A program made the translations under genes and the position numbers. Below the pieces are notes generated by a model, which was given only the letters and a program-made list of their open reading frames with translations, ran no database searches and had not been told where the DNA came from. A DNA stretch of 37,100 bases from Gammaproteobacteria bacterium (GTDB lineage Bacteria; Pseudomonadota; Gammaproteobacteria; Eutrophobiales; Eutrophobiaceae). Positions 1 through 9,343 of this stretch are shown in pieces. The stretch's first letter is position 1. Each line of letters begins with the position of its first letter. The stretch is from positions 1-37,100 of the forward strand of contig JACPSH010000035.1 of NCBI GenBank assembly GCA_016193395.1, read 5' to 3'.

Positions 1-814
1 GGCCCGGCGGCACCGTGAAGCAGAGTTCATAATCGTCCCCCGCGCAGAGCGCGATCCGCCGGCGCAAATCCGGATCGCGCATCGAAGCCAGCGCCTGGCA
101 AACCGGCAGGGATTCCAGTCGGACTTCAGCCCCCGTGCCGCTCTGGCTGGCGAGGTGTTCCAGATCGCCGGCCAGGCCGTCCGAAATATCAATCGCCGCG
201 CTGGCGATACCGCGCAGCCCAATGCCGGCCTCGATACGCGGCTCAGGCCGGTGCAGTCGCTCAAAACAGGCCTCAGGGACCTCATTGCGATCGATATCCG
301 GGCCGGACGAAGCCGCGAACGCGAGTCCCGCACTGCCCAACTCTCCCGTGACATAGATTTCGTCGCCCGGGGCAGCGGTGTCCCGGCGAATCGCCGTGCC
401 GGCGGGCACGCAGCCCAGGACCTGTACAGTGATATTGAGCGGGCCGTGAGCGAGGTTACCGCCGACGAGGCTGACGTGGTGACGGTCCGCGAGCTTACGG
501 AACCCCTCCGCGAACGCCCTCAGCCAGTCGGGATCGGCGTGTGGAAGGGTCAGCGCCAGCGTGGTCCAGCGTGGTTCCGCACCCATGGCGGCGATATCGC
601 TCAGGTTCACGGCGAGCGACTTGAATCCGGTGTCGAATGCCGCGGCGTCGGGGAGAAAGTGGACTCCGTAGACCAGCGTGTCGGTCGTGACGACCAGTTC
701 CTGGCCGGCCGGCAGGTGCAGTACCGCGGCATCATCGCCTATCCCCAGGACCACATCGCCGCGTCCGCAGGTCAGGCCGGCGAAATATCGCCGGATGACT
801 TCAAACTCGTCCAA
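1..814 (-). CDS. thiL: Thiamine-monophosphate kinase ThiL (3' end outside window)
   Basis: ThiL phosphorylates thiamine monophosphate to thiamine diphosphate with ATP. It has the AIR-synthase/PurM-like fold. The visible ~271 residues show GDDAAVL (about 26-32), TDTLVYGVHF (44-53), VNLSDIAAMGA (69-79), YVTGELGSAGLA, DISDGLAGDL and GDDYEL, all family signatures. An in-frame TGA (the nusB stop) lies 9 nt upstream, so the start must be downstream of it; the first usable codon is TTG at 812-814, giving MDEFEVIRRYF, the usual N-terminus. The gene follows nusB directly, so translational coupling is likely. Two positions differ from E. coli ThiL: GGD-T is GGN-L here, and the residue after TLV is Tyr. 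The identification is secure; the C-terminus is not visible. Confidence 0.95.
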   Translation of the reverse strand, partial: MDEFEVIRRYFAGLTCGRGDVVLGIGDDAAVLHLPAGQELVVTTDTLVYGVHFLPDAAAFDTGFKSLAVNLSDIAAMGAEPRWTTLALTLPHADPDWLRAFAEGFRKLADRHHVSLVGGNLAHGPLNITVQVLGCVPAGTAIRRDTAAPGDEIYVTGELGSAGLAFAASSGPDIDRNEVPEACFERLHRPEPRIEAGIGLRGIASAAIDISDGLAGDLEHLASQSGTGAEVRLESLPVCQALASMRDPDLRRRIALCAGDDYELCFTVPPG

Positions 815-823
815 CGGCGTGCC

Positions 824-1282
824 TCAGCGACCTTCACCGGGCGCGGCGGGCCGGATCCTGCGCGCAGCCGCGTCCAGCACGCCGTTGATGTACTTGTGCG
901 ATTGCTCCGCGCCGAACATCTTCGCCAACTCGATTGCCTCGTTGACGATGACGCGCCACGGCAGGTCGGGCCGGTACTTCAATTCGTATATTCCCAGATA
1001 CAGAACCACGCGCTCGACCGGGTCGAGTTGCGCGACCGGCCGGTCCAGATGCATGCCCAGTTCCTGGTCCAGCTGCTCGCGGCGCTCGGTCACGCCGGTG
1101 ACGACGTCGCGGAAATAAACGAGATCCGCATTCTCCAGTTCCGAACGATCGCTCTCGAACTCGGCAATCACCTGCGCGATGGGAGCGCGCGTGATGTCCC
1201 ATTGGTAGAGCGCCTGGACCGCGTTGCGCCTGGACCTGGCGCGTGCCTGCCGGTTGAAGCCCTGACGCCGCGCCGGATTCAT
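824..1282 (-). CDS. nusB: Transcription antitermination factor NusB
   Basis: A 152-residue all-helical RNA-binding protein that, with NusE/S10, binds boxA RNA and supports antitermination of rRNA transcription. The N-terminus has the family pattern of basic residues followed by [10 protein letters not shown] (about 21-30). The C-terminal half shows the conserved [26 protein letters not shown] and KYINGVLD stretches. An upstream in-frame extension exists but runs inside ribH. The chosen ATG at 1280-1282 overlaps the ribH stop as ATGA, which fits translational coupling and the usual protein length. The ribH-nusB-thiL order is a standard gammaproteobacterial arrangement. Confidence 0.97.
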   Translation of the reverse strand: MNPARRQGFNRQARARSRRNAVQALYQWDITRAPIAQVIAEFESDRSELENADLVYFRDVVTGVTERREQLDQELGMHLDRPVAQLDPVERVVLYLGIYELKYRPDLPWRVIVNEAIELAKMFGAEQSHKYINGVLDAAARRIRPAAPGEGR

Positions 1283-1755
1283 GGCGCGAGCTTGCGCAGG
1301 ATGCCGATCATCTCCAGCGCGGCCGCGGCCGCCTCGCTGCCCTTGTTGCTCTCGTCGTCGCCGGACCGGTCCAGCGCCTGATCGATCGTGTCCACGGTCA
1401 GCACGCCGAAGCTCACCGGTACGCCAGCGGCGGTGGCGACGCCGGCGACGCCGCGCGCGCATTCGGCGGCGATGAAATCGAAATGCCGCGTCTCGCCGCG
1501 GACAATGGCGCCGAGGGTGACGATGGCGTCGGCGACACGCCGGTCGGCAAGGGCCTTCGCGGCCAGCGGGATCTCGAACGCCCCGGGGACGCGGACGATG
1601 GTGATGCGATCCGCGCGGATACCGCGCCCGATCAGGGTGCGCAGGCAGCCCGCGATCAGCCGCTCCACGACCTGGCGGTTGTAGCGGCTGGCGACAACGC
1701 CGATGCGCCAGTCGCCGGCGCGGGCGTCCGCTTCGATGACCTCCGGCTCCGCCAC
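1279..1755 (-). CDS. ribH: 6,7-dimethyl-8-ribityllumazine synthase RibH
   Basis: Condenses 5-amino-6-ribitylamino-uracil with 3,4-dihydroxy-2-butanone 4-phosphate to form lumazine, the penultimate riboflavin step. At 158 residues it has normal family length. Visible motifs are SRYN (substrate loop, about 23-26), VPGAFEIP (about 56-63), [13 protein letters not shown] (His is the catalytic base region) and SFGVLT. The start codon is GTG at 1753-1755, 6 bp after the ribBA stop. Its own stop overlaps the nusB start. It lies in one polycistronic riboflavin unit with ribD, ribE and ribBA. Confidence 0.97.
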   Translation of the reverse strand: MAEPEVIEADARAGDWRIGVVASRYNRQVVERLIAGCLRTLIGRGIRADRITIVRVPGAFEIPLAAKALADRRVADAIVTLGAIVRGETRHFDFIAAECARGVAGVATAAGVPVSFGVLTVDTIDQALDRSGDDESNKGSEAAAAALEMIGILRKLAP

Positions 1756-1761
1756 GCGCGC

Positions 1762-2871
1762 CTACCCCGTGATGTAGTCCACGACTTCCAGCCCGAAGCC
1801 GGACAGCGCATGGAAACGCTTCGGCGAACTCATCACGATCATGCGCCGCACGCCGAGTTCGGAAAGGATCTGCGAGCCGAGCCCGATCGTACGGAGGTCG
1901 CTGCCCTTCTTGCCCGGCTCCGCCGCTTCCCGGTCGTCACCGTCGCGGAGCCGGTCAATCTGCGCGATCAGTGCATCCGGCTCGTACTGGTTGCACAGGA
2001 TCACGACCACGCCGCTCTCCTCGCGCGCCATGCGCTGCAGGACATCGTTGATGGGCCAGCGCCTGCCGTTCAGGTTGGCGCCGGTCAGGTCATAGATCGG
2101 GTTCTCCAGATGCACACGCACGAGAATCGGCTTCTGCGCGTCGATCGTTCCCTTGACGAGAGCGAAGTGCAGATCGCCCTTGACGCTGTCGCGGAATGCC
2201 ACCAAGCGAAACTTTCCGAACGGGGTCGGGAAGTCGCTCTCGGCGACCCGCTCGATGTTCTTTTCGTTCACGGTACGGTAGTGGATCAGATCGGCGATCG
2301 TGCCGATCTTCAGGCCGTGCGCGCCCGCGAATTTCTCCAGGTCGGGGCGTCGTGCCATGGTGCCGTCATCGTTGAGGATCTCCACGATCACGGCCGCGGG
2401 CTGGAACCCCGCGAGGCGCGCGAGATCGCAACCGGCCTCTGTATGGCCCGCCCGCGACAGTACGCCGCCGGGATGTGACATGAGTGGAAACACGTGTCCC
2501 GGCTGCACCAGATCGGAAGGCCGCGCGTCCGGCGCAACTGCCTTGCGTATGGTGAGCGCGCGGTCGGCGGCGGAGATCCCGGTCGTGATCCCGTCGGCCG
2601 CCTCTATCGACACGGTGAAGTTCGTGGAGTGAGTCGAGTAGAAATTGCGCGCCATCAGCGGCAAGTTGAGCCGCCGGCAGTGTTCGCGCGTCAGCGTCAG
2701 GCACACCAGGCCGCGGCCGAACCGCGCCATGAAGTTGACGTCCTCCGGGCGGACGCATTCGGCTGCGATCAGCAGATCGCCCTCGTTTTCGCGTTCCTCG
2801 TCGTCCATGAGCACGACCATGCGGCCGGCGCGGATCTCCTCGATCAGTTCTTCGGTGCTGTTCAGTGGCAT
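1762..2871 (-). CDS. ribBA: 3,4-dihydroxy-2-butanone 4-phosphate synthase with degenerate GTP cyclohydrolase II-like domain (RibBA/RibBX type)
   Basis: The N-terminal ~200 residues are a complete DHBP synthase that converts ribulose 5-phosphate to the four-carbon precursor of lumazine. It shows [11 protein letters not shown] (about 23-33), [25 protein letters not shown] and a closing DLIHYR. Residues ~205-369 follow the GTP cyclohydrolase II fold (FRLVAFRD near its start) but lack the Cys cluster that binds the catalytic zinc: no Cys occurs where CxxGDVFGSxxCDC is expected. Family knowledge: such hybrids (called RibBX) have a working RibB half and a non-catalytic RibA half. A genuine ribA would then be expected elsewhere in the genome. 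ATG start at 2869-2871. A 288 bp gap separates it from ribE. Confidence 0.95.
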   Translation of the reverse strand: MPLNSTEELIEEIRAGRMVVLMDDEERENEGDLLIAAECVRPEDVNFMARFGRGLVCLTLTREHCRRLNLPLMARNFYSTHSTNFTVSIEAADGITTGISAADRALTIRKAVAPDARPSDLVQPGHVFPLMSHPGGVLSRAGHTEAGCDLARLAGFQPAAVIVEILNDDGTMARRPDLEKFAGAHGLKIGTIADLIHYRTVNEKNIERVAESDFPTPFGKFRLVAFRDSVKGDLHFALVKGTIDAQKPILVRVHLENPIYDLTGANLNGRRWPINDVLQRMAREESGVVVILCNQYEPDALIAQIDRLRDGDDREAAEPGKKGSDLRTIGLGSQILSELGVRRMIVMSSPKRFHALSGFGLEVVDYITG

Positions 2872-2930
2872 GACGGAATGTACGGCGATTCGATGGCGGA
2901 GTGCATCTTACCAGTTTGCACGCGCGGGCG

Positions 2931-2995
2931 ATCCGGCCGGATTCACTTTGCGTGCGTGGGCGAGCGGGTCCTGTCGTCGGGAAACCGCTCTAGCC
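2931..2995. repeat. Partial copy of palindromic intergenic element
   Basis: Begins CCGGCCGGATTCA (2933-2945) and continues with CGGGTCCTGTC, matching the left part of the longer element at 2996-3145. It abuts that element head to tail. It lies in the ribE-ribBA gap and is probably a truncated duplicate. Confidence 0.5.
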
Positions 2996-3145
2996 CCGGC
3001 CGGATTAATGTGAGCGCAGTGCCGGACGGGTCCTGTCACCGGGCACCCCTTTTCCGTGCTCGCTCGGTCCCCTCGCTTGCGCGCGGAAAAAGGGGAATAC
3101 CCGGTGCCACCCGCCCGCCCCGAAGCAGTATTGAATCCGGCCAGA
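2996..3145. repeat. Palindromic MITE-like intergenic element, copy A
   Basis: The ends form terminal inverted repeats: CCGGCCGGATTAAT at 2996-3009 and ATTGAATCCGGCCAG at 3130-3144. Inside them is a second inverted pair, CACCGGGCA..CCCCTTTT against AAAAAGGGGAATACCCGGTG, so the whole element can fold into one long imperfect hairpin. A related ~140 bp copy sits at 28970-29109, also just past a stop codon. It carries no coding capacity. It could be a non-autonomous transposable element, a REP-type repeat, or a transcript 3' end structure. Confidence 0.6.
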
Positions 3146-3159
3146 TGAATGCCGGGAGG

Positions 3160-3759
3160 TTACGCGGGTTTTGCGCGCAGCAACTGCTCGATGTAGCGCG
3201 CCAGAATATCGACCTCGAGATTGACCTCGGTCCCGGACCGGTACGTTGCAAAAATGGTTCGCTCGAGCGTCGCGGGAATGATGTTGACGCTGAAGCGGCT
3301 GCCGGCCGCGTCGTTGATGGTCAGGCTCGTGCCGTCTACGCACACCGAACCCTTGCGCGCCCAGTAGCGCGCCAATGCGTCCGGAGTCTCGATGTCCACA
3401 CGCTTTGAACGGCCTTCGGGGCCGATGGTCGTGATGCGTCCCGTGCCGTCGACGTGGCCGGTGACGAAATGCCCGTCCAGCCGGCCGCCAGCGGCCAGGG
3501 ACTTCTCGAGGTTGACGGGACTGCCCGGAGCAAGCCGGCCGAGGGTCGTACAGCTCAAGGTCTCGGCCGATATATCCGCGTCAAACTCCCGCGCGGTGCT
3601 CGCAATGACGGTCAGGCAAACGCCGTTCACGCAGAGGCTTGCGCCGGGCCGGACATCATCGAGCCCCAGGTCTCCCGCATCGAACTTGAAGCGCCGGTCG
3701 GTGCCGGCCGATTCGATGCGCGCGATCCTGCCTACCGCCTGGACGATTCCGCTGAACAC
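3160..3759 (-). CDS. ribE: Riboflavin synthase, alpha subunit
   Basis: Dismutates two lumazine molecules to riboflavin and the pyrimidine precursor, the last riboflavin step. At 199 residues it has the usual length. It contains two tandem lumazine-binding barrels: the first starts MFSGIVQAVG and carries SLCVNGVCLTV (about 41-51); the second carries DGHFVTGHVDG (about 94-104) and SVCVDGTSLTI. The start codon is GTG at 3757-3759, fixed by the conserved N-terminus, since the family needs the free MF(S/T)GI end. It is 19 bp after ribD. The gene is called ribC in enterics and ribE in many other bacteria. Confidence 0.97.
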   Translation of the reverse strand: MFSGIVQAVGRIARIESAGTDRRFKFDAGDLGLDDVRPGASLCVNGVCLTVIASTAREFDADISAETLSCTTLGRLAPGSPVNLEKSLAAGGRLDGHFVTGHVDGTGRITTIGPEGRSKRVDIETPDALARYWARKGSVCVDGTSLTINDAAGSRFSVNIIPATLERTIFATYRSGTEVNLEVDILARYIEQLLRAKPA

Positions 3760-3778
3760 GATCGCGCTCCGCGGTTCC

Positions 3779-4882
3779 TCAGACCCCGTCCGGCAACGGC
3801 CGGAAGGTCAGGCGCCAATCGTTGCCGACCGCGCGTCGATCGGCCAACCTCCATTCAGCAGGCCTGGAATGGCCCGCCGAGCCCGGCATGGGAAACGGCG
3901 CCGCGCCCCGCGCGCCGAGCTCACGCCTGGACTGGTACACGATCAGCTCATCCACCCGTCGCAATGACAGCAGGGCATCGGTGAGCGTCCTCCCGGCTTC
4001 AACGAGGATCTCGTTCACCTGCTCCTTCTCCGCCAGGTATTTGAGCGCGGCGTCCGCGAACTCGTGCTCCGAGGCATCCAGCAATGCGATGTCCGCGCCT
4101 GCCGCGCGCAACTTCGCCTGCCGCCCGGGATCCGCATTTCGCGTGAAGATGAGCGTCCGTCCCGGCAGCCTGAGCATCGCGGCGGCGGCCGGAAAGCGCA
4201 ACCTCCGGTCCAGCACGGCGCGCAGCGGCTGTCTGCCGCTGAGCTCCGTCCTGCGCACATTCAGTTGCGGGTCGTCCGCAAGTACGGTGCCAATCCCGGT
4301 CAGTACGGCGCAGCTTTCCGCACGCAGGCGCTGCACGTCGGCGCGCGCCGCTTCGCCGGTGATCCATTTGCTCCCGCCGTGGACCGCCGTGAATCCATCC
4401 GCGCTCAACGCCAGCTTGCAGCGCATGAACGGACGGCCCGTGCTCATGCGCATGACAAAGCCGCGGTTGATTTCCGCGGCATCGGCCTGCATCAGCCCGC
4501 TCGCGGCGGCGACGCCCGCCTCGGCCAGCAACCGCAGGCCACGGCCCGAGACCCGGGGATCGGGATCCGTCATCGCCGCCACAACGCGGGTTACGCCGGC
4601 GTCGATCAGCGCATTGGCGCAAGGCGGCGTGCGCCCGAAATGGGCGCACGGCTCGAGGGTCACATAGCAGTCCGCGCCGCGGGCCGCTCCCCCCGCCTCC
4701 GCCAATGCCGCGACTTCGGCATGCGGGCCGCCGGCGCGTTCGTGCCAGCCCTGGGCAATGATTGCCCCGCCTCTGACCAGCACGCTGCCGACCCGGGGAT
4801 TGGGCGCCGTGGTATACAGTCCGCGCCGCGCCAGTTGCAGCGCGCGCGCCATGAACGCGTGATCAGCCGCCGACCAGCTCAA
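3779..4882 (-). CDS. ribD: Bifunctional diaminohydroxyphosphoribosylaminopyrimidine deaminase / reductase RibD
   Basis: Carries out the second and third steps of riboflavin synthesis. The N-terminal zinc deaminase domain (about 1-145) has the HAEV zinc/catalytic motif (54-57) and [11 protein letters not shown] (78-88), giving the Cys ligands. The C-terminal NADPH-dependent reductase domain begins near [11 protein letters not shown] (about 156). The start is TTG at 4880-4882, overlapping the nrdR stop as TTGA. An ATG ten codons later is possible but would remove the DHAFM segment conserved in the family, so the TTG is preferred. 367 residues is the normal length. Coupling to nrdR is typical. 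Confidence 0.95.
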   Translation of the reverse strand: MSWSAADHAFMARALQLARRGLYTTAPNPRVGSVLVRGGAIIAQGWHERAGGPHAEVAALAEAGGAARGADCYVTLEPCAHFGRTPPCANALIDAGVTRVVAAMTDPDPRVSGRGLRLLAEAGVAAASGLMQADAAEINRGFVMRMSTGRPFMRCKLALSADGFTAVHGGSKWITGEAARADVQRLRAESCAVLTGIGTVLADDPQLNVRRTELSGRQPLRAVLDRRLRFPAAAAMLRLPGRTLIFTRNADPGRQAKLRAAGADIALLDASEHEFADAALKYLAEKEQVNEILVEAGRTLTDALLSLRRVDELIVYQSRRELGARGAAPFPMPGSAGHSRPAEWRLADRRAVGNDWRLTFRPLPDGV

Positions 4883-5391
4883 TGTTCGTCACTTTCCGGC
4901 TTGAGGAGGTCGAGCTGGCTCTTGCGGAGTTCGGGTGGCAGTTCGTTCTGAAGCCGTTCGATTTCGTCGAGGAAGGCGCGCACGTCCTCGAACTTCTGGT
5001 ACACCGACGCGAAGCGCACGTAGGCAATGTGATCCAGGCCGCGCAGCTCCTCCATGACGAACTCGCCGATCTTCCGGGATTTGATCTCGCGCTCGCCGCT
5101 CGCGCGCAGCTTGTGCTTGACCCTGGCGATCGCGGACTCGACCTGGTCCATGCGCACCTTGCACTTCTCGAGCGCGCGCAGGAACCCGCCGCGCAGCTTC
5201 TCCTCAATGAAGGGTTCACGCCGGCCGTCGGATTTGATGACGCGCGGGTAGTTCAGCTCCGCGGATTCATACGTCGTGAACCGCTCCTTGCACTCCAGGC
5301 ACTCGCGCCGCCTGCGGATCTGATCCCCCTCGCCGACCAGTCGCGAATCGATCACTTTCGTGTCCGGGAAGGAGCAGAACGGGCAGTGCAT
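4879..5391 (-). CDS. nrdR: Transcriptional repressor NrdR
   Basis: Nucleotide-sensing repressor of ribonucleotide reductase operons. A zinc ribbon with Cys3, Cys6, Cys31 and Cys34 (CPFC ... CLEC) is followed by an ATP-cone domain (about 49-139) with [11 protein letters not shown]. The C-terminal tail is acidic. 170 residues is slightly longer than many homologues. It lies 27 bp downstream of glyA and overlaps ribD, the conserved glyA-nrdR-ribD order. It binds NrdR boxes upstream of nrd genes; no such gene lies in this window. Confidence 0.97.
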   Translation of the reverse strand: MHCPFCSFPDTKVIDSRLVGEGDQIRRRRECLECKERFTTYESAELNYPRVIKSDGRREPFIEEKLRGGFLRALEKCKVRMDQVESAIARVKHKLRASGEREIKSRKIGEFVMEELRGLDHIAYVRFASVYQKFEDVRAFLDEIERLQNELPPELRKSQLDLLKPESDEH

Positions 5392-5418
5392 GGATTCGGG
5401 CCGGCGCGGATCCGGGGA

Positions 5419-6771
5419 TCAGCGGCGGCGCGCCTTCGATCGTTGGTTCGGGCGCCTCGCGGAGCGCCGGAAGGATTTTGCCTTGGGCCTGGCTCCGACT
5501 GCGACCGATCCTGAAATCCGGCCGTACACCGGGAACTGCCTGCACAGTTTCGCCACCTGCCCGCGAACGTGATGGATCAGGCTTTCGTCCTTGATGTTGT
5601 CGATGATGTCGCAGATCCAGCCGGCAATCATTGCGCACTCCCGTTCCTTCATGCCGCGCGTCGTGACCGAGGGCGTGCCGATGCGGATGCCGCTGGTCAC
5701 GAAAGGCGGTTGCGGATCGTTCGGCACCGCGTTCTTGTTCACCGTGATGTGAGCGCGCCCGAGAGCCGCGTCGAGTTCCTTGCCGGTCAGTCCCTTCGCG
5801 ATGAGGTCCACCAGGAACAGGTGATTGTCCGTCCCGCCGGAGACGATCTTCACGCCGCGCCGCATGATCACCTGCGCCATGCGCCGGGCGTTCTTCAGGA
5901 TCTGCTTCTGGTACTGCTTGAATTCCGGCTGCATGGCCTCCTTCAACGCCACCGCCTTGGCAGCGATGACATGCATCAACGGCCCGCCCTGATAGGCCGG
6001 GAATACCATGAAGTTGATCTTCTTTTCGATGTCGGGGTTCGCCTTGCCCATGATCAGCCCCGCGCGCGGGCCTCGCAGCGTCTTGTGCGTGGTCGTGGTC
6101 GTCACGTCCGCGATTTTCACCGGGCTCGGGTACAGGCCGACCGCGATCAGCCCCGCGACGTGCGCAATGTCCGCCACCAGGCAGGCTCCCACGCCGTCGG
6201 CAATGGCGCGAAAGCGCTTCCAGTCCACGACCCGTGAATAGGCGGAGAAGCCGGTCATGATCAGCTTCGGCTTGTGTTCCTTCGCCAGCCGCTCGGCCTG
6301 GTCGTAATCGATCTCACCGGTCGTCGGGTTCAGCCCATACTGCACCGCCTTGTACAGCCGGCCTGAGACGTTGACCGACGCGCCGTGCGTAAGATGGCCG
6401 CCGTGCGCCAGGCTCATGCCCATGATCGTGTCGCCTGGCTCGCACAGCGCCAGATATACCGCACCGTTCGCCTGCGAACCGGAATGCGGCTGCACATTTG
6501 CGAAGTCCGCGCCGAAGAGTTTCTTCGCGCGGTCAATGGCGAGCTGCTCGACCACGTCCACGTGCTCGCAGCCGCCGTAGTAACGCTTGCCCGGGTAGCC
6601 TTCGGCGTACTTGTTGGTCAGAACCGAGCCCTGCGCCTCGAGCACGCGCGGGCTCACGTTGTTCTCCGAAGCGATCAGTTCAATGTGATCCTCCTGCCGC
6701 CTGCGCTCTCCTTCCATCGCGGCCCACAGCTCCCTGTCGAAGCCGGCGATTTTCATGCCTTTCCTGTACAT
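5419..6771 (-). CDS. glyA: Serine hydroxymethyltransferase with a basic C-terminal extension
   Basis: PLP enzyme that interconverts serine plus tetrahydrofolate with glycine plus 5,10-methylene-THF, the main one-carbon source. [21 protein letters not shown] and the PLP lysine K230 in [11 protein letters not shown] are present. The ATG at 6769-6771 gives the same N-terminal register as E. coli GlyA (MxKxxMxIAxxDxELW); a second ATG five codons later has a better Shine-Dalgarno (AGGAAAGG). Homology ends near residue 416 (RQFPVY). The last ~34 residues are extra and highly basic (ends [12 protein letters not shown]), with GC-rich codons; this tail is absent from E. coli GlyA. The FPGxQGGPL motif reads FPAYQGGPL. 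Confidence 0.96.
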   Translation of the reverse strand: MYRKGMKIAGFDRELWAAMEGERRRQEDHIELIASENNVSPRVLEAQGSVLTNKYAEGYPGKRYYGGCEHVDVVEQLAIDRAKKLFGADFANVQPHSGSQANGAVYLALCEPGDTIMGMSLAHGGHLTHGASVNVSGRLYKAVQYGLNPTTGEIDYDQAERLAKEHKPKLIMTGFSAYSRVVDWKRFRAIADGVGACLVADIAHVAGLIAVGLYPSPVKIADVTTTTTHKTLRGPRAGLIMGKANPDIEKKINFMVFPAYQGGPLMHVIAAKAVALKEAMQPEFKQYQKQILKNARRMAQVIMRRGVKIVSGGTDNHLFLVDLIAKGLTGKELDAALGRAHITVNKNAVPNDPQPPFVTSGIRIGTPSVTTRGMKERECAMIAGWICDIIDNIKDESLIHHVRGQVAKLCRQFPVYGRISGSVAVGARPKAKSFRRSARRPNQRSKARRR

Positions 6772-6810
6772 TCGTGATTTCTCCAGCGCGCTTGATTCGT
6801 CGAAATTATA

Positions 6811-7566
6811 TCAGGGTGTCTTCGGCCCGCCGACATTCGCGAAAGTCCGCAAAAACTCGATCGGGAGGGGAAAGACGATCGTTGAATTGTGCTCGGATGC
6901 GATCCCGGCCAGCGTCTGCAGGTAGCGCAACTGCATCGCATTCGCGTGCCGGCCGAGCACTTCGGCCGCTTCGAGCAGCTTCTGCGAGGCCTGCATTTCG
7001 CCTTCCGCGTGGATGACCTTGGCCCGGCGCTCGCGCTCCGCTTCCGCCTGGCGGGCAATGGCGCGGATCATGCTTTCGTCGATATCGACGTGCTTGATTT
7101 CGACGTTGGCGACCTTGATCCCCCAGGCATCCGTCTGCGCATCCAGGATCGTCTGGATATCCCGGTTCAGTTTGTCGCGTTCCGCCAGCATCTCGTCCAG
7201 CTCGTGCTTGCCGAGCACGGCGCGGAGCGTGGTCTGGGCGAGCTGGCTGGTGGCGGCGTGGAAATTCTCGACCTGGATGATGGCGCGTTCCGGATCGATC
7301 ACGCGGAAGTAAAGCACGGCGTTGACCTTGACCGAAACGTTGTCGCGCGAGATCACGTCCTGGCTCGGCACGTCCATGACGATGGTGCGCAGCTCGACGC
7401 GCTCCATCTGCTGGACGATGGGAATGAGGATGATCAACCCGGGTCCCTTGACGCCGGAAAAGCGTCCGAACGTGAACACGACTGCGCGTTCGTACTCGCG
7501 CAGGATCTTCAAGAACATCGGGCCGAGGATCACTGCGCCGATAGCGATGTAGACAAACGTCATCAT
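6811..7566 (-). CDS. Slipin / SPFH (band 7, stomatin-like) membrane protein
   Basis: 251 residues. A single N-terminal hydrophobic segment (about 3-20) is followed by an SPFH domain with [22 protein letters not shown] and [31 protein letters not shown] features (about 23-90). Next come a charged coiled-coil stretch ([21 protein letters not shown], about 175-195) and a conserved tail. This is the prokaryotic slipin type, which forms oligomers on the membrane and is thought to organise membrane microdomains. Its start overlaps the stop of the nfeD gene (ATGA), the classic NfeD-slipin pairing. An SD GGAGGG precedes two adjacent ATG codons. The 40 bp gap to glyA suggests possible readthrough. Confidence 0.93.
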   Translation of the reverse strand: MMTFVYIAIGAVILGPMFLKILREYERAVVFTFGRFSGVKGPGLIILIPIVQQMERVELRTIVMDVPSQDVISRDNVSVKVNAVLYFRVIDPERAIIQVENFHAATSQLAQTTLRAVLGKHELDEMLAERDKLNRDIQTILDAQTDAWGIKVANVEIKHVDIDESMIRAIARQAEAERERRAKVIHAEGEMQASQKLLEAAEVLGRHANAMQLRYLQTLAGIASEHNSTIVFPLPIEFLRTFANVGGPKTP

Positions 7567-9014
7567 GATTGTCCCTCCTCTGCAAACTCAACCAGAAGAA
7601 CCAGGCCATCACGGGATACAACCCGCACTTTCGCGCCGCGTCGCACCGGAGCCCGCGAGCGGGCCTGCCAGTCTTCGCCGTGGATGTGAATACTGCCGAG
7701 GCCCTCGAAGTCCTCCAACGCCTCTCCGATCGCGCCGACCAGTTCCTCCGTGCCCGACACGACCGGGCGCCGGTGCGCCGCCAGCACCGAGCGCAATGCG
7801 ATAAGAAAAAACGCAGCGGTCAAAACCGCAACGGCGATGATCAGCGGAAGCGAGATGGGGAGTCCTCCACCGGCCTGGTCGAACAGGATAATCGATCCAA
7901 TCACGAAGGCGATGATGCCGCCGATCCCCAGCACGCCGAAACTGGGCACGAACAGCTCCGCGACCATGAACGCTATGCCGACCGCGATCAGCGCGAGGCC
8001 GGCGTAGTTGACCGGCAGCACCTGGAAGGCATAGAGCGCGAGCAGCAGCGAAATCGCCCCGATGACGCCTGGGAGCACATACCCCGGGTTCGCGAGTTCG
8101 AAGAACAATCCGTACACGCCGAGCAGCATCAGGATATAGGCGATGTTCGGGTTGGTGATCACCGCCAGAAGCTCGGTGCGCCAGTCCGGCTCCACGATCT
8201 CGGTCTGAAGCCCCGCGGTATCGAGCACAATATCGCGGCCCTGCACGTTGACCACGCGCCCGTTGATCATGCGCAGCAGCTCGTCCGCGTCCTCGGCAAT
8301 GAATTCGATTACGCGCTGTTGCAGGGCGCTCTCCGCCGACAGGCTCGCCGCCTCGCGCACGGCGCGCTCCGCCCAGTCGGCGTTCCGCCCACGCAACTCC
8401 GCCAGGCTGCGGATGTAGGCCACGGCGTCGTTGACCATTTTTCTGTTCATCGCGTCCGCGCTCTCCGGCGCGGCATCCGGTTTCGCCTCCCCACCTTTCT
8501 CCTCCCCTCCATCGCCGGACTTGTCGTCCTTTTTCTTCGCGTCGGGTTCTCGGATCTGCGGCGGCTTGGAAGGCTCGATCCCCGGCATTCCCCCGATTTG
8601 GACGGGTGTCGCCGCCCCGAGGTTGGTGCCCGGCGCCATCGCCGCGATGTGTGCGGCGTAGAGCATGTACGTCCCGGCGCTCGCGGCGCGCGCCCCCGAA
8701 GGCGCGACAAAAACCGCCACGGGCACCGGCGAGGCGATTATGTCGCGGATAATGTCGCGCATCGCCGTGTCCAGCCCGCCGGGCGTATCGAGCTGCAGGA
8801 TGACGATCCGCGCCTGTTCCTTCGCTGCGCGCTCGAGTCCGCGGTGTATGTAGTCGCTCGAAGCGGGTCCGATGGCATCGCGCACGTTCAGCAGCAGCGC
8901 CCGGCCTTTTGCTTCTTCCTGCGCCGATCCGTAGAACGCCAACCCGGCGAGAAGCAGTCCGAGGTAGACGATGCAACGTTTTGATTTCCTAAGCAATGTT
9001 TTGTCAGACCTCAC
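7563..9014 (-). CDS. NfeD-family membrane serine protease (long, ClpP-class form)
   Basis: About 483 residues from a GTG at 9012-9014; a TTG at 8994-8996 is an alternative. An in-frame extension back to 9185 runs through intergenic palindromes and is rejected. The sequence shows a signal peptide (about 13-30), then a ClpP/SppA-like protease domain with QLDTPGG and the nucleophile in RAASAGTYM (Ser112), and Lys192 in [10 protein letters not shown] as the probable dyad partner. A charged [17 protein letters not shown] insert lies between them. A block of about four or five transmembrane helices follows (about 310-430), then a C-terminal NfeD OB-fold domain. Family knowledge: archaeal NfeD cleaves the C-terminus of its slipin partner, which is encoded next in this operon. 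Confidence 0.92.
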   Translation of the reverse strand: MRSDKTLLRKSKRCIVYLGLLLAGLAFYGSAQEEAKGRALLLNVRDAIGPASSDYIHRGLERAAKEQARIVILQLDTPGGLDTAMRDIIRDIIASPVPVAVFVAPSGARAASAGTYMLYAAHIAAMAPGTNLGAATPVQIGGMPGIEPSKPPQIREPDAKKKDDKSGDGGEEKGGEAKPDAAPESADAMNRKMVNDAVAYIRSLAELRGRNADWAERAVREAASLSAESALQQRVIEFIAEDADELLRMINGRVVNVQGRDIVLDTAGLQTEIVEPDWRTELLAVITNPNIAYILMLLGVYGLFFELANPGYVLPGVIGAISLLLALYAFQVLPVNYAGLALIAVGIAFMVAELFVPSFGVLGIGGIIAFVIGSIILFDQAGGGLPISLPLIIAVAVLTAAFFLIALRSVLAAHRRPVVSGTEELVGAIGEALEDFEGLGSIHIHGEDWQARSRAPVRRGAKVRVVSRDGLVLLVEFAEEGQS

Positions 9015-9137
9015 GAGCTTTCGAGGTTCAGCCGGATTGTGGCCTTGCACCTGAAGAGCATTGTACCGCTGAGGGGGATCGCAGGGTGCTCGTTCCGCGA
9101 GCACGCCGGCACTCCGCCCCCGGTCCTGCTGCCTGAC

Positions 9138-9208
9138 GTAGGGTCTATTGAGCGCAGCGAAATCCACCAGTCCCCCGCCCGGCATCCGCTGCGCTCATAC
9201 CACCCTAC
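9138..9208. repeat. Intergenic inverted-repeat element (GTAGGGT type)
   Basis: The left arm runs GTAGGGT..ATTGAGCGCAGCG and the right arm, read on the other strand, GTAGGGTGGTATGAGCGCAGCG. The core GAGCGCAGCG is perfectly mirrored and the two arms are separated by ~25 bp. It resembles the dispersed intergenic palindromes common in GC-rich proteobacteria. No coding role is seen. Confidence 0.6.
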
Positions 9209-9252
9209 ATCCCGTACCGACGCATCCAGCCGCACCGCCCCAAACGGCGCGC

Positions 9253-9282
9253 TTGACGGGCTGAGAAGGCGATCGCTAAGTT
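9253..9282 (+). promoter_or_regulatory. Candidate sigma-70 promoter for the DUF815 / phosphorylase operon
   Basis: TTGACG at 9253-9258 and TAAGTT at 9277-9282, 18 bp apart, 61 bp before the ATG. The -35 is strong and the -10 moderate. Chance is not excluded in this GC-rich region. Confidence 0.35.
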
Positions 9283-9343
9283 ATGGCGCGCAGCGAGCGC
9301 CCCCGGCCGCGGCCCGCCCGCGAGCGCCATTCGCAGACTCCCC

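Larger units (their letters stand above)
9015..9343. other. Intergenic region between divergent nfeD and DUF815 genes
   Basis: 329 bp without a gene. It contains a short hairpin at 9086-9104 (GTGCTCG / CGAGCAC), a larger inverted-repeat element at 9138-9208 and a candidate promoter for the plus-strand operon at 9253-9282. No convincing promoter for nfeD was recognised. Confidence 0.6.

Noticed and set aside
2872-3159. FMN riboswitch upstream of ribBA
   Set aside because: A GGGGCGGG-like start occurs, but the conserved RFN blocks do not follow; the gap is filled by palindromic repeats.
9015-9185. In-frame N-terminal extension of the NfeD protein
   Set aside because: It runs through the GTAGGGT inverted repeat and lacks homology; the signal peptide begins downstream.
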